From Acinetobacter calcoaceticus (GTDB lineage Bacteria; Pseudomonadota; Gammaproteobacteria; Pseudomonadales; Moraxellaceae): DNA of 64,000 bases. Below are positions 18,201 to 26,577 of the stretch, one piece after another. The position numbers were made by a program, and so were the translations under genes. The notes beneath the pieces are model-generated. The model was not told the origin of the DNA. It was given only the letters and a program-made list of their open reading frames with translations, and did not search any database. Each line of letters begins with the position of its first letter. Within the stretch, counting starts at the first letter, position 1. The stretch is taken from assembly GCF_016508255.1 (NCBI RefSeq), contig NZ_JADVKT010000002.1, positions 682,001-746,000 on the forward strand, read 5' to 3'.

Positions 18201-18465
18201 TATTTGTGTTGATACTATCAATAAACAGGTTCACTTTATATGGACCGATGGCTCGAGCGTATGTCTAAGTCATCAAAGCTTAAGAGAAATTTGCCCATGT
18301 GGCTTTTGCCGAGCGAAACGAATTAAACAAATTAAAATTGAGCATCAAAATATTGAAGTGACAGCAATGTTCGATCAAGGATATGGCGCCCAGATTTGTT
18401 TTAGTGATGGACATGATAAAGGGATTTTTCCGTGGGCTTTTTTAAAAGAGTTTGCTCAGGGTTAA
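18184..18465 (+). CDS. DUF971 (GBBH-like N-terminal) domain protein
   Basis: 93 aa. The single DUF971 domain shows [14 protein letters not shown] in the middle and the conserved [14 protein letters not shown] near the end. The domain occurs alone next to Mrp/ApbC-type iron-sulfur proteins and fused to gamma-butyrobetaine hydroxylase. Its exact function is unsettled, and a metal or Fe-S role is suspected. It starts inside the 3' end of the HEAT gene, implying translational coupling, and it closes the operon before a strong terminator. A part in maturing the ferredoxin clusters is plausible but inferred. Confidence 0.82.
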   Translation: MQTRPDICVDTINKQVHFIWTDGSSVCLSHQSLREICPCGFCRAKRIKQIKIEHQNIEVTAMFDQGYGAQICFSDGHDKGIFPWAFLKEFAQG

Positions 18466-18466
18466 A

Positions 18467-18503
18467 GATACCTTCTGCTTGGGAGCAGAAGGTATCTATT
18501 TTA
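18467..18503. terminator. Strong convergent terminator
   Basis: A 13-bp perfect stem (18467-18479 with 18484-18496, arms GATACCTTCTGCT and AGCAGAAGGTATC) closes on a 4-base loop and is followed by a short T-run. It separates the DUF971 gene from the converging permease gene. Confidence 0.88.
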
Positions 18504-18504
18504 A

Positions 18505-19791
18505 TTAATGATCATGTTCTAAATAATCTGGTTTTTTCGGAAGTGCAAAGCTACACAAGAAACAGATAATGAGCATGGCAATCACATAAATAAAGAACGT
18601 GTTTTCAATTCCGGCAGCTTTAAATTGCAAAGCAACCGAAGGGGCTGATCCACCAAAAATGGCATTACCTACCGCATAAGAGAACCCAACCCCTAGAGCA
18701 CGTACGTGAGGTGGGAACATCTCAGCTTTTACTAAGCCACTAATAGAGGTATAGAAACTCAAAATCATCATCATGAAAATGAGTAGCAAAGTAATGATAA
18801 TTGGTGAATCTATATAGTTAGGCATTCCGATTGCCATCACTGGATAGATAAAAATCGCAGATAATAAGCTAAATGCCAGCATTGAAGAACGTCGGCCAAT
18901 ACGGTCGGAAATTGAACCAAATAAAGGTTGAGCACACATATAGACAAATAGCGCGAAGGTCATGATATAACCAACGGTTTTTCCATCCATCCCTAAATTA
19001 GTTAAATAGGTTTTTGAATAAACGGTTTCAACATAAAAAGTTAATGAACCTGCAGAGGTATAACCAACCACCAATAAAAAGGTTTTCCAATGTTTTTTAA
19101 AGAGTTCTCTTAAGCTACCAGATTCTTTGCGTTCACTGTCTTGATGAGAAAGCGTTTCTTCTAAACGACTACGTGCCAATAAAGATAAAATTGCCGCAAT
19201 ACCACCAATAACAAATGGAATACGCCAACCGCCATTAAGCAATTGATCTTCACTTAAAAACGTTAATAGAATTACACCGAGTAAGCTTGCCAGTAATTGA
19301 CCACCAGAAAGTGTGACGTATTGGAAAGAGGAATAAAAACCACGTTGACCTTTTAAACCTAATTCACTCATGTAGGTTGCTACGGCACCATATTCACCAC
19401 CCACCGATAGACCTTGAAGTAAGCGGACTACCAATAACAGGAAAGGGGCAAATAAGCCAACTTGGTCATAAGTCGGTAAGGCTGCAAATAAAAAGGAACT
19501 CAAAGCCATTAAGCAAATAGAGACAATCATCGATTTTTTTCGACCATGTCGATCTGCAATACGCCCAAATATCCAGCTACCAATAGGACGCATAAAAAAG
19601 CTTGCTGCAAATACACCCCATACGTAAATAGATTTGGTTGTACTATCCATATCTGGTGCAGTCAGAGCTTGAGTAAAATAAGTGGCAAATACTGCATAGA
19701 TATAAAAGTCAAACCATTCGACCAAATTACCTGAAGCTGCGCCTACAATCCCTCGTATTCTGCTGCTCTTTTCTTCCTTTGTATATGTCAT
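18505..19791 (-). CDS. MHS-family (ShiA/KgtP/CitA-like) MFS proton symporter
   Basis: 428 aa from the ATG at 19791. The frame runs back to 19872, but a GGA-containing ribosome site precedes 19791 and the family begins MTYTKEEKSSR-like. NLVEWFDFYIYAVFATYF in helix 1, the motif GRIADRHGRKKSM, SVGGEYGAVATYMSE and GSISDRIGRRSSM mark the metabolite:H+ symporter subfamily with 12 helices. Members import organic acids, betaine or shikimate. It converges on the GntR/AprA-like operon. It might import that operon's substrate, but nothing in the sequence proves a link. Confidence 0.85.
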   Translation of the reverse strand: MTYTKEEKSSRIRGIVGAASGNLVEWFDFYIYAVFATYFTQALTAPDMDSTTKSIYVWGVFAASFFMRPIGSWIFGRIADRHGRKKSMIVSICLMALSSFLFAALPTYDQVGLFAPFLLLVVRLLQGLSVGGEYGAVATYMSELGLKGQRGFYSSFQYVTLSGGQLLASLLGVILLTFLSEDQLLNGGWRIPFVIGGIAAILSLLARSRLEETLSHQDSERKESGSLRELFKKHWKTFLLVVGYTSAGSLTFYVETVYSKTYLTNLGMDGKTVGYIMTFALFVYMCAQPLFGSISDRIGRRSSMLAFSLLSAIFIYPVMAIGMPNYIDSPIIITLLLIFMMMILSFYTSISGLVKAEMFPPHVRALGVGFSYAVGNAIFGGSAPSVALQFKAAGIENTFFIYVIAMLIICFLCSFALPKKPDYLEHDH

Positions 19792-20341
19792 AGATATTCC
19801 GTCAGTTAGCAGAAAAAAATAGAAATTTTCAGATGTACCTAACAGGAAATAGAATGAATCTTTAAATATCACTCAATCCTGAGTACTTTCATAGAATTCC
19901 TCTCCATTCATTTTTTATAATTTTAAATTTCCATTCTAGTGAGTCTAGGATCTTTTGTTCGATTTAAAGATGTTTTTATCGATTATCGAACATTTCCTTA
20001 ATTTAGACAGTTGATCAACCCACCATAAACTTCATTTAAAATCAAACAACTAATTTATCAACCATATTCGTTATTGTATTCCTCCTTGGTCTAGGCTCAT
20101 TTGTGAGCTTAGTTTTATTTTGACTATTTGGTAATACTTAAAAAGTTATAATCCCAATTTCAAAGAAAATAAATAAAATTCATATAATGATGACTATTCA
20201 TGTACAAAATTCACTTAATCTAAAAGCGATAGAATTTGTTGTTTCTCTATATCTGGCACTGTATTCTTGCGGGGCTAAAATTATGGAATATTTCCTTTTT
20301 AGTCTATTTAGATTATGCACGGTATGGCAGGTAGTTATTCA
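19792..20341. other. Divergent intergenic region, permease / TonB receptor
   Basis: About 550 AT-rich bases between divergent genes. I see no convincing Fur box, RNA gene or conserved reading frame. TGGCAC and TTGC elements near 20253-20270 are 12 bases apart (GG to GC), two more than sigma-54 tolerates. Promoters for both genes must lie here. Confidence 0.4.
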
Positions 20342-22528
20342 ATGGAAAGACGTTCGTTAAATCTTCACTTTATGACATGCTCTAAAACAGCATTGGCTTC
20401 ATCTATTGCACTTATCACATCTGTAGTCTATGCAAATGAGGCGGAGGTTTCACAGCTCCCAACTATGACCGTGAACGCTACACAAAACAATGAGACTTTG
20501 TATAATTCAAAAAAAGTTGATTTATCAGGTTTTCAATCAACCGACATAAAAAAAATTCCTGCTTCCATTTCCACTATTACCGCCGAACGCATAGCAGATC
20601 AACATGCAAAAACGCTAACTGATGTTATTAAAAATGATTCATCGTTAGGAGATGGCTACGCTGCTATTGGCTACTATCCAAACTTTGTAGCACGCGGTTT
20701 TTCCCTCGATTTAGGCTCTAGTTATCTCATTAACGGCCATACCATACGTGGCGAGCAAAATATTGCTTTAGAAAATAAAGAGCAAGTTGAAATTTTAAAA
20801 GGCATTTCTGCGATTCAAAGTGGAATGTCAACACCAGGTGGTGTGGTTAACTATGTAACCAAAAGACCTGCCGATGTTAAAACTATTATGGTCGATGCAA
20901 ATTCAGAAGGTGGTTATACACTAGCAACGGATGTAGGCGGCTTTATTAATGATAATTTTGGCTATCGAGTCAATTTAGCGCATGAAAGTATTCACCCAAA
21001 TGTCGATCATGCAAATGGTAAACGTGAGTTTGGATCAGTTGCTTTAGACTGGAAAATTAATGATCGCTCTAAATTACTCTTTGATATTGAAGCTCAGCAT
21101 CAAAGCCAACGTTCAGTACCGGGTTATCAACTGCTTGATGGGCAAGAAGTACCAACAAATGTAGATCAAGACCGTTTATTAGGGTATCAGTCTTGGAGTA
21201 AACCGGTTGTAAATAACAGTGTAAATGCGAGTTTAAAATATCAATATGCATTTAACGATCAATGGAATGGTAGCTTAAGTGCGTCTCAAAGCCGTGTTGT
21301 GATTGATGATAATAGTGCTTTCCCATGGGGATGTTATAACGATAATTGTGAAGTTACTGGTTTAGGCAATACTTTTGATAAACACGGTAATTATGGTATT
21401 TATGATTTCCGTAGTCCAGATGACACACGCATTACCAACCAGTTTGCTGCTGGGTTAAATGGTCAATTCAACACTGGCACCATTCAGCATCAAATCGCTT
21501 TTGAATTACAACATACTTATAAAACTTTAAAACGCTATAATTCTAATTCAATGGAGCTGGATCCTATCGGATTAGGTAATATCTATGAAGAAACACGGGA
21601 TTATGCACCAGCTCAGATTGACTTAAGAAATTACTACAAAGCCCTAGAAAGTGATCAGACTGCTTTCACCATATCTGACCGAGTTCAATTTAACGATCAA
21701 TGGTCAACTTTATTGGGTGGAAAACTTATTCACCTTGATGAACAAGCGTATGATCCAGATGGACAGCAAAGCCGTGATACAGATTTAAATAAGTTCTTAC
21801 CGCAATTAGCTCTCATGTATAGCCCAACTGCTATGACTAATCTTTATGCTTCATATGCCAAAGGATTATCGGATGGTGGTGAAGCACCTTGGTTTGCTAA
21901 TAATGCTCTAGAAGTTTTATCACCTAAAAGTTCTGAACAATATGAACTTGGTGTTAAACAACAAATTCGAAACTTCTTGGTAACAGCAGCTATTTTTGAT
22001 TTAAAACAAGACAATCAATATAGCAAAGTAAATGCAGATGGAACTTTCGATTTTATTGAACAAGGCGAACAACACAACCAAGGTATTGAGTTAGGTTTAA
22101 CGGGTGCTTTAACCGATACAGTTGACGTAAGCTCTGGCGTTACCTATACCAAATCTCGTCTTGTTGATATTGAGAGTGACAGCTACAAAGGACATCAAAC
22201 TCAAAATGTACCAAAGGTACGCGCAACGGCACAGTTATCTTATAAAGTACCTTCAGTTGAAGGATTAAGATTATTGAGTGGCATGCAATACAGTAGCAGT
22301 AAATATGCAAATAAAGAGGGAACGGCAAAAGTAGGTGGTTATAGCGTCTTTAATATTGGTGCTGCCTATAAAACAAATTTTGCTGGGCATGACACGACCT
22401 TCAGATTCAATATTGATAACTTATTTAATAAGAAGTATTGGCGTGATGTAGGTACATTTATGGGAGATGACTATCTATTTTTAGGTAATCCTCGTACAGC
22501 TCAGTTCTCTACAACTTTTAGTTTTTAA
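20342..22528 (+). CDS. TonB-dependent siderophore receptor
   Basis: About 728 aa from the ATG at 20342 (upstream ATGs at 20315 and 20324 lack a ribosome site). A signal peptide ends near SVVYA. The TonB-box-like LPTMTVNA follows, then the plug domain with IPASISTITAERI, FVARGF and STPGGVVNYVTKRP. A 22-strand barrel ends with aromatic residues (TAQFSTTFSF), as outer-membrane insertion requires. FNKKYWRD near the C-terminus is typical of the ferrichrome/ferrioxamine/coprogen receptor group (TIGR01783 type). It imports an Fe(III)-siderophore using TonB energy. No biosynthesis genes adjoin it, so it may serve a xenosiderophore. The absence of a clear Fur box upstream is notable. Confidence 0.9.
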   Translation: MERRSLNLHFMTCSKTALASSIALITSVVYANEAEVSQLPTMTVNATQNNETLYNSKKVDLSGFQSTDIKKIPASISTITAERIADQHAKTLTDVIKNDSSLGDGYAAIGYYPNFVARGFSLDLGSSYLINGHTIRGEQNIALENKEQVEILKGISAIQSGMSTPGGVVNYVTKRPADVKTIMVDANSEGGYTLATDVGGFINDNFGYRVNLAHESIHPNVDHANGKREFGSVALDWKINDRSKLLFDIEAQHQSQRSVPGYQLLDGQEVPTNVDQDRLLGYQSWSKPVVNNSVNASLKYQYAFNDQWNGSLSASQSRVVIDDNSAFPWGCYNDNCEVTGLGNTFDKHGNYGIYDFRSPDDTRITNQFAAGLNGQFNTGTIQHQIAFELQHTYKTLKRYNSNSMELDPIGLGNIYEETRDYAPAQIDLRNYYKALESDQTAFTISDRVQFNDQWSTLLGGKLIHLDEQAYDPDGQQSRDTDLNKFLPQLALMYSPTAMTNLYASYAKGLSDGGEAPWFANNALEVLSPKSSEQYELGVKQQIRNFLVTAAIFDLKQDNQYSKVNADGTFDFIEQGEQHNQGIELGLTGALTDTVDVSSGVTYTKSRLVDIESDSYKGHQTQNVPKVRATAQLSYKVPSVEGLRLLSGMQYSSSKYANKEGTAKVGGYSVFNIGAAYKTNFAGHDTTFRFNIDNLFNKKYWRDVGTFMGDDYLFLGNPRTAQFSTTFSF

Positions 22529-22542
22529 AGTATAGAACAAAT

Positions 22543-22573
22543 AAAAAAGGAGCTTATAAAAGCTCCTTTTTTA
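22543..22573. terminator. Convergent terminator, TonB receptor / aspA
   Basis: AAAAGGAGCTT and AAAGCTCCTTTT form a hairpin around a three-base loop, with A-runs before and T-runs after, so it can work in both directions. Confidence 0.85.
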
Positions 22574-22582
22574 TTTCAGGAA

Positions 22583-24001
22583 TTAAGCCGACATTTTTGG
22601 TTTAACCATATTATTAATCGACAGAATATCATCAAGCATTTGTGCCGATAATAAGCCTTCATTTTGAACAAGCGCTAATACACTTTGTCCAGTTTCGTTT
22701 GCAGTTTTAGCAATACGAGTTGTAGTTTCATAACCCAAATATGGGTTAAGTGCAGTCACAATACCAATTGAGTTTTCAACTAAAGCTTTACAATGTTCAG
22801 GGTTCGCCGTAATCGTATCAATACATTTAGTTTGGAACATTGCCATCGCGTTACCAAGCAAATCCATAGATTCAAATAGTTTGAATGCAATAAGTGGTTC
22901 CATTGCATTTAACTGCAGTTGACCAGCTTCAGCAGCTAAAGTTACAGCTAAATCATTTGCAATAATCTGGAAGCAAGCAAGGTTCATTGCTTCAGGAATT
23001 ACAGGGTTTACTTTACCCGGCATGATCGAACTACCCGGTTGACGTGCTTCCAAGTTAATTTCATTAATGCCAGTACGTGGACCACTTGAAAGTAAACGTA
23101 AGTCGTTAGCAATTTTCGATAGTTTAGTTGCTGTACGTTTTAATAAACCAGATAAAAGAACAAAATCGCCCATATCTGAAGTTGCTTCGATTAGATCAGG
23201 AGATGACTTAATTTTCTTACCAGAGATTTTTGCAAGTGCCTGAATCGCAAGCTCACGGTAACTATATTCAGTGGTAATTCCCGTACCAATCGCTGTACCA
23301 CCAAGGTTCATGTAAGCTAAAACATTTGGAATAAGCGTATTAATTTGCTCAAGGTCTTTTTGTAAAGTTACAGCAAAAGCACCAAACTCTTGACCCAATG
23401 TCATTGGCACAGCATCTTGCAACTGAGTACGACCCATTTTTAAGATGTGGGCAAATTCTTGAGATTTGTTGCGGAAACTCAAAATCAGATTATTAAAAGG
23501 AAGATTTAACTCATCTAAGTTTAATAGTAAGCCTAAACGAATAGCAGTAGGGTACACGTCATTTGTAGACTGTGACATGTTAATATCATTATTAGGATGT
23601 AAATATTGATATTGGCCTTTTGCATGCCCCATATATTCTAAAGCAACATTCGCCAATACTTCATTTGCATTCATATTGGTTGAAGTACCAGCACCACCTT
23701 GCAACATATCGATCGGAAATTGATCGTGAAAATTACCGCGAATAAGTTGATTACAACTATATTCAATTGCTTCAAATTTAGTTTGATCTAAGCTTTTAAG
23801 ATTATGATTAGCTTCAGCACAAGCAAGTTTTACCATTGCTAACGCTTTAATCAAATGAGGAAAGTTCCCAACTTTACTTTGGGTTAAGTTAAAGTTTTCT
23901 AGAGCACGTAATGTTTGAACTCCGTAATAATCATTGTTATTGATTTCTCTATAACCAATAAGATCCTTCTCAATACGGGTGGTAATTTCAGCGTTCATCA
24001 T
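22583..24001 (-). CDS. aspA: Aspartate ammonia-lyase (aspartase)
   Basis: 472 aa, full length for the aspartase/fumarase superfamily. The signature GSSIMPGKVNPVIPEA carries the catalytic serine loop. GAGTSTNMNANEVLAN, MSQSTNDVYPTAIR, GRTQLQDAVPMTLGQEF and GTAIGTGI are the other family blocks. It deaminates L-aspartate to fumarate reversibly in the cytoplasm. It matches aspartase rather than fumarase C because of the LDQTKFEAIEYSCNQL and TSTNMN context; this is moderately secure. Start could be the ATG at 24001 or the one at 23998. No aspartate transporter is adjacent. The nearest LysR gene is 1.4 kb away. Confidence 0.9.
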   Translation of the reverse strand: MMNAEITTRIEKDLIGYREINNNDYYGVQTLRALENFNLTQSKVGNFPHLIKALAMVKLACAEANHNLKSLDQTKFEAIEYSCNQLIRGNFHDQFPIDMLQGGAGTSTNMNANEVLANVALEYMGHAKGQYQYLHPNNDINMSQSTNDVYPTAIRLGLLLNLDELNLPFNNLILSFRNKSQEFAHILKMGRTQLQDAVPMTLGQEFGAFAVTLQKDLEQINTLIPNVLAYMNLGGTAIGTGITTEYSYRELAIQALAKISGKKIKSSPDLIEATSDMGDFVLLSGLLKRTATKLSKIANDLRLLSSGPRTGINEINLEARQPGSSIMPGKVNPVIPEAMNLACFQIIANDLAVTLAAEAGQLQLNAMEPLIAFKLFESMDLLGNAMAMFQTKCIDTITANPEHCKALVENSIGIVTALNPYLGYETTTRIAKTANETGQSVLALVQNEGLLSAQMLDDILSINNMVKPKMSA

Positions 24002-24044
24002 TAAACTTCGAATTAGTAGAGTAGATAATTCATATTAGATTTCG

Positions 24045-24232
24045 AAATGCTTCACTTCTAATGCATTTATCAAGTTAATTATGCATTTTTTGCATATCGA
24101 ACTTATAGCTTGAGAAAAGTTGTATAAAAAAACTTACATCTACAATAAGTAAAAACATAAATTTTATTTTTAAAAAACAATATCTTAATATTTGATTGGG
24201 TTTAATAAGTAATCACTTCAAGTGAAGCATTT
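24045..24232. repeat. Separated inverted repeat in the aspA upstream region
   Basis: AAATGCTTCACTT (24045-24057) recurs inverted as AAGTGAAGCATTT (24220-24232). The second copy overlaps the small dyad TCACTTCAAGTGA (24213-24225). Both lie in the 418-base gap upstream of aspA, where two-site operator looping is possible. Otherwise this gap is featureless and AT-rich. Confidence 0.4.
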
Positions 24233-24361
24233 AACGATTAAATTTTTTTTAAAGCCATGCTAGTTAAAGCGGTGCATTGATTAATTTAAGTGAAATATCA
24301 ACTAATTTAGCTTTATTGTTAGCAATAAAAGTGTAGTTTATCTAACAAATTTATATATAAA

Positions 24362-24393
24362 TGTGATGCATTTCACATAAAAAACACTATAAT
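24362..24393 (+). promoter_or_regulatory. CRP/Vfr-type binding site with -10 box
   Basis: TGTGA-TGCATT-TCACA (24362-24377) matches the CRP consensus TGTGA-N6-TCACA exactly, and flanking bases (AAA before, TAA after) also match. A perfect TATAAT lies at 24388-24393, eleven bases downstream. The site would be centred near -30, overlapping the -35 region, so repression or atypical activation is possible. The next gene starts at 24420. Confidence 0.65.
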
Positions 24394-24419
24394 ACGAAAA
24401 ATTCTTAGTTCTTAAGTTT

Positions 24420-24602
24420 ATGTTAAAAGTCACAGCTGCATTAATTATTTTGGGTAGTTTTACATACTTTGTATTTTTCCATAGTGAAGAGAAAAGTGAG
24501 TCTAAAACTTCTCGACTGCTTAAAGAAGCAAAGCAGTCTATTGCTTCTGCGGAAACTACTGTAAATAAGGCAAATAGTATGGTAGCAATATCTTATAAAT
24601 AG
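24420..24602 (+). CDS. Small single-pass membrane protein of unknown function
   Basis: 60 aa. An N-terminal hydrophobic helix (about residues 5-20, AALIILGSFTYFVFF) is followed by a charged, Lys/Glu-rich tail with coiled-coil character (SRLLKEAKQSIASAET). No family is recognised. It sits right behind a consensus CRP-like site and TATAAT box, which supports a real transcript, but the leader would be only about 20 bases and no clear ribosome site is visible. It could be an anchored regulatory peptide. Confidence 0.5.
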   Translation: MLKVTAALIILGSFTYFVFFHSEEKSESKTSRLLKEAKQSIASAETTVNKANSMVAISYK

Positions 24603-24708
24603 CCACGGTTACACAGGTTAACTATCTTATATTATCCATCAAAATATTGTTTTATCTAAATTTTATTTAGACTTTAGATAAAAGACTGTATGTATAGAGA
24701 CAAAATTC

Positions 24709-24936
24709 ATGAGAATGAAGTTTATCGCCTATGATCCCAATTCTGGGGAAAAAGTAAGCTTAAAAGAGCATATCCATCAGATGGATAAATACACCACTTA
24801 TATTTTTTTTAGTGATGAAAAAGATAATATGGTTTTTAATCCTCAGAAAAAACAAGTTTTTGAAATTAGCCAATATACTTCTAATATGATGGTTGAAATT
24901 TCAAGGAAGTTATATTACCTCATCGGTGAATATTAA
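24709..24936 (+). CDS. Small cytoplasmic protein of unknown function
   Basis: 75 aa (or 73 from the second ATG at 24715). Mixed charged and aromatic composition with no signal peptide or membrane segment. Recognisable pieces are FIAYDPNSGEKVSLKEHIHQ and MVFNPQKKQVFEISQY. I do not recognise a family. Codon use and amino-acid composition look like a real protein. It lies 106 bases after the small membrane protein gene and could share its promoter. Confidence 0.5.
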   Translation: MRMKFIAYDPNSGEKVSLKEHIHQMDKYTTYIFFSDEKDNMVFNPQKKQVFEISQYTSNMMVEISRKLYYLIGEY

Positions 24937-25092
24937 AAACTTGTCTTAGTTCAGTGAAGTAAATACTTTAGTAGAATAGTCAGGTTTTTTGAGTTGAGCT
25001 ATACTGCAAATATATCTTCTGATTTGAATAAGTTTATTTGGTCAGAAAGCTTAAATCCTGAAATGATCAAATTAGCAACATTTTAGTTTTAC

Positions 25093-25127
25093 AGTCCGTA
25101 TTCTTCCCCAAGGTGCGGACTTTTTTT
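25093..25127 (+). terminator. Orphan intrinsic terminator
   Basis: AGTCCGTA (25093-25100) pairs with TGCGGACT (25114-25121) around a 13-base loop, followed by seven Ts. It lies 157 bases past the 75-aa ORF and no other gene ends here. It may close a long 3' UTR or a small RNA transcribed from 24.94-25.13 kb. Confidence 0.6.
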
Positions 25128-25481
25128 ATTGCAAATAAAAATATGATTAAATTATAAGAATATTTTTGCTATTTATTAACCTTAAATTCTTTATTTACTT
25201 ACTTTATAATTGTATTAGCTTTTGATTTTAAATATTTTTTATAAAAATCATTTTAGAATTGTACGCGTTCATGAGTTAAATCCAAGTCTTTTATTCTCTT
25301 ACGCTCTAATCTATGTCAGAATTATTGAATACTTATTTTTTATCGTTTGGCTTTGCCATTCTTCCATCGCATTTTTGCAGGTACTCCCTATGTTTTATAT
25401 TTTTTATTCATCTATTCAGTTGTTTATGAAACTTCCCCGTATGACAAATTAAGGACATAAATATAAAAAGGGAATGCAAAA
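25128..25481. other. AT-rich intergenic region upstream of LysR gene
   Basis: About 350 bases, very AT-rich. It contains an open frame from a TTG at 25222 that encodes a hydrophobic 76-residue string without a ribosome site; I do not regard it as a gene. The LysR promoter should lie in the last 100 bases. Confidence 0.4.
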
Positions 25482-26375
25482 ATGAACTTAGAAGTGCGTT
25501 GGGTAGAGGATCTACTCACATTAGAGCGCGAGCGTTCTATTTCAAAAGCTGCTGAAAAACGTTTTATTAGTCAATCAGCTTTTACCCGTAGAATTCAGCA
25601 AATAGAAGAAATGATTGGAGCTGAAGTTATTATTAGAAATAATAAAAATAATATTGAGTTTACGGACATTGGGCGAATTATGCTCGTCATGTCTAAAAAT
25701 ATTGAGAAGCAAGTTGAAGAGACCGCCAAGTTAATTAAGAACATTAAAAATGAAACTGAATCTACAGTTCGTTTTTGTGTTGTTCATTCCCTAGCTTCAG
25801 GTTTTTTAACTACTTTTTTAAAAAAATTCCCCACCTTTATGCGTGATTTAAAAATCGAAATTGTCGCGACCAATAGTGGTGAAGGGCTCTCTCTTTTAAA
25901 AGAGGGTGCTTGTGATTTTATGATTTGCTATGCAGATAGATCGAATATTAATCGCATGGGGGATGATATTTTAAGCGGTATCAAAATCGCGGAAACAGAG
26001 ATAGTTCCCGTATCTGCGACTGAAGAAAATCATATACCTAAACATACCATTGAAAATAATTTTCCATTGCTTGCATATAGCAAACATGCTTATTTGAGAA
26101 AATTGGTGGACCAACTTATTGAAGGTAAGTTGATCTATAAAACTTTATATGAAACTGATAATGCCACTAATTTAAAGGAATTGGTTTTACAAGGTCTTGG
26201 TGTCGCTTGGATTCCAAAAATTAATGTAGAGGAAGACCTGGCGACAGGAAAGCTGGTTAGATTAGATCATGGTGATTATTGTCTTCCACAAGATATTTAC
26301 ATTTTTAAAAATAACCTGAGCGACAATAAATCTGTGCAACAAATCTGGAAAGGATTTCAGACCCAACATGATTAA
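25482..26375 (+). CDS. LysR-family transcriptional regulator
   Basis: 297 aa. The N-terminal winged HTH reads ERERSISKAAEKRFISQSAFTRRIQQIEEMIGAEVI, then a linker helix and a periplasmic-binding-like effector domain (about 90-295). An AAGGGA ribosome site lies ahead of the ATG. The effector domain keeps the typical DFMICY and LKELVLQGLGVAWIP segments. The HTH resembles the HypT/YjiE branch in having SQSAFTRRI, but this is only an impression. Its neighbours on the same strand are a small unknown protein and another LysR gene, so its target is not obvious. Candidates are itself or aspA. Confidence 0.85.
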   Translation: MNLEVRWVEDLLTLERERSISKAAEKRFISQSAFTRRIQQIEEMIGAEVIIRNNKNNIEFTDIGRIMLVMSKNIEKQVEETAKLIKNIKNETESTVRFCVVHSLASGFLTTFLKKFPTFMRDLKIEIVATNSGEGLSLLKEGACDFMICYADRSNINRMGDDILSGIKIAETEIVPVSATEENHIPKHTIENNFPLLAYSKHAYLRKLVDQLIEGKLIYKTLYETDNATNLKELVLQGLGVAWIPKINVEEDLATGKLVRLDHGDYCLPQDIYIFKNNLSDNKSVQQIWKGFQTQHD

Positions 26376-26577
26376 AATGATAAATATGGGAGTTGTTATC
26401 ACATATCTATATACAAAGTAATCAAATAAGCAGACTATCCTTTTGTCTTTATGATGAAAGGCTTTATAAAGCATTGCCCAGAGTCTAGATTCTTTGTTAA
26501 TTTAAGCTATGCATCAATAATTCAAAAACAGGTTTAGCATTTTTTGTAAAAGCTATACCTGTTTCAGCCTATTTTTA

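Noticed and set aside
14900..18500. Idea that the AprA/AprB-like genes are a dissimilatory sulfate reduction or sulfur oxidation system
   Set aside because: No sat, qmoABC, dsr or AprM-type genes are present and the ferredoxin lacks the AprB tail; the genus is not known for this metabolism.
20250..20275. TGGCAC...TTGC motif upstream of the TonB receptor, looking like a sigma-54 promoter
   Set aside because: GG and GC are 12 bases apart, whereas sigma-54 needs 10 with little tolerance.
25222..25452. Open frame of 76 hydrophobic residues
   Set aside because: TTG start, no ribosome site and composition expected of random AT-rich DNA; no supporting context.
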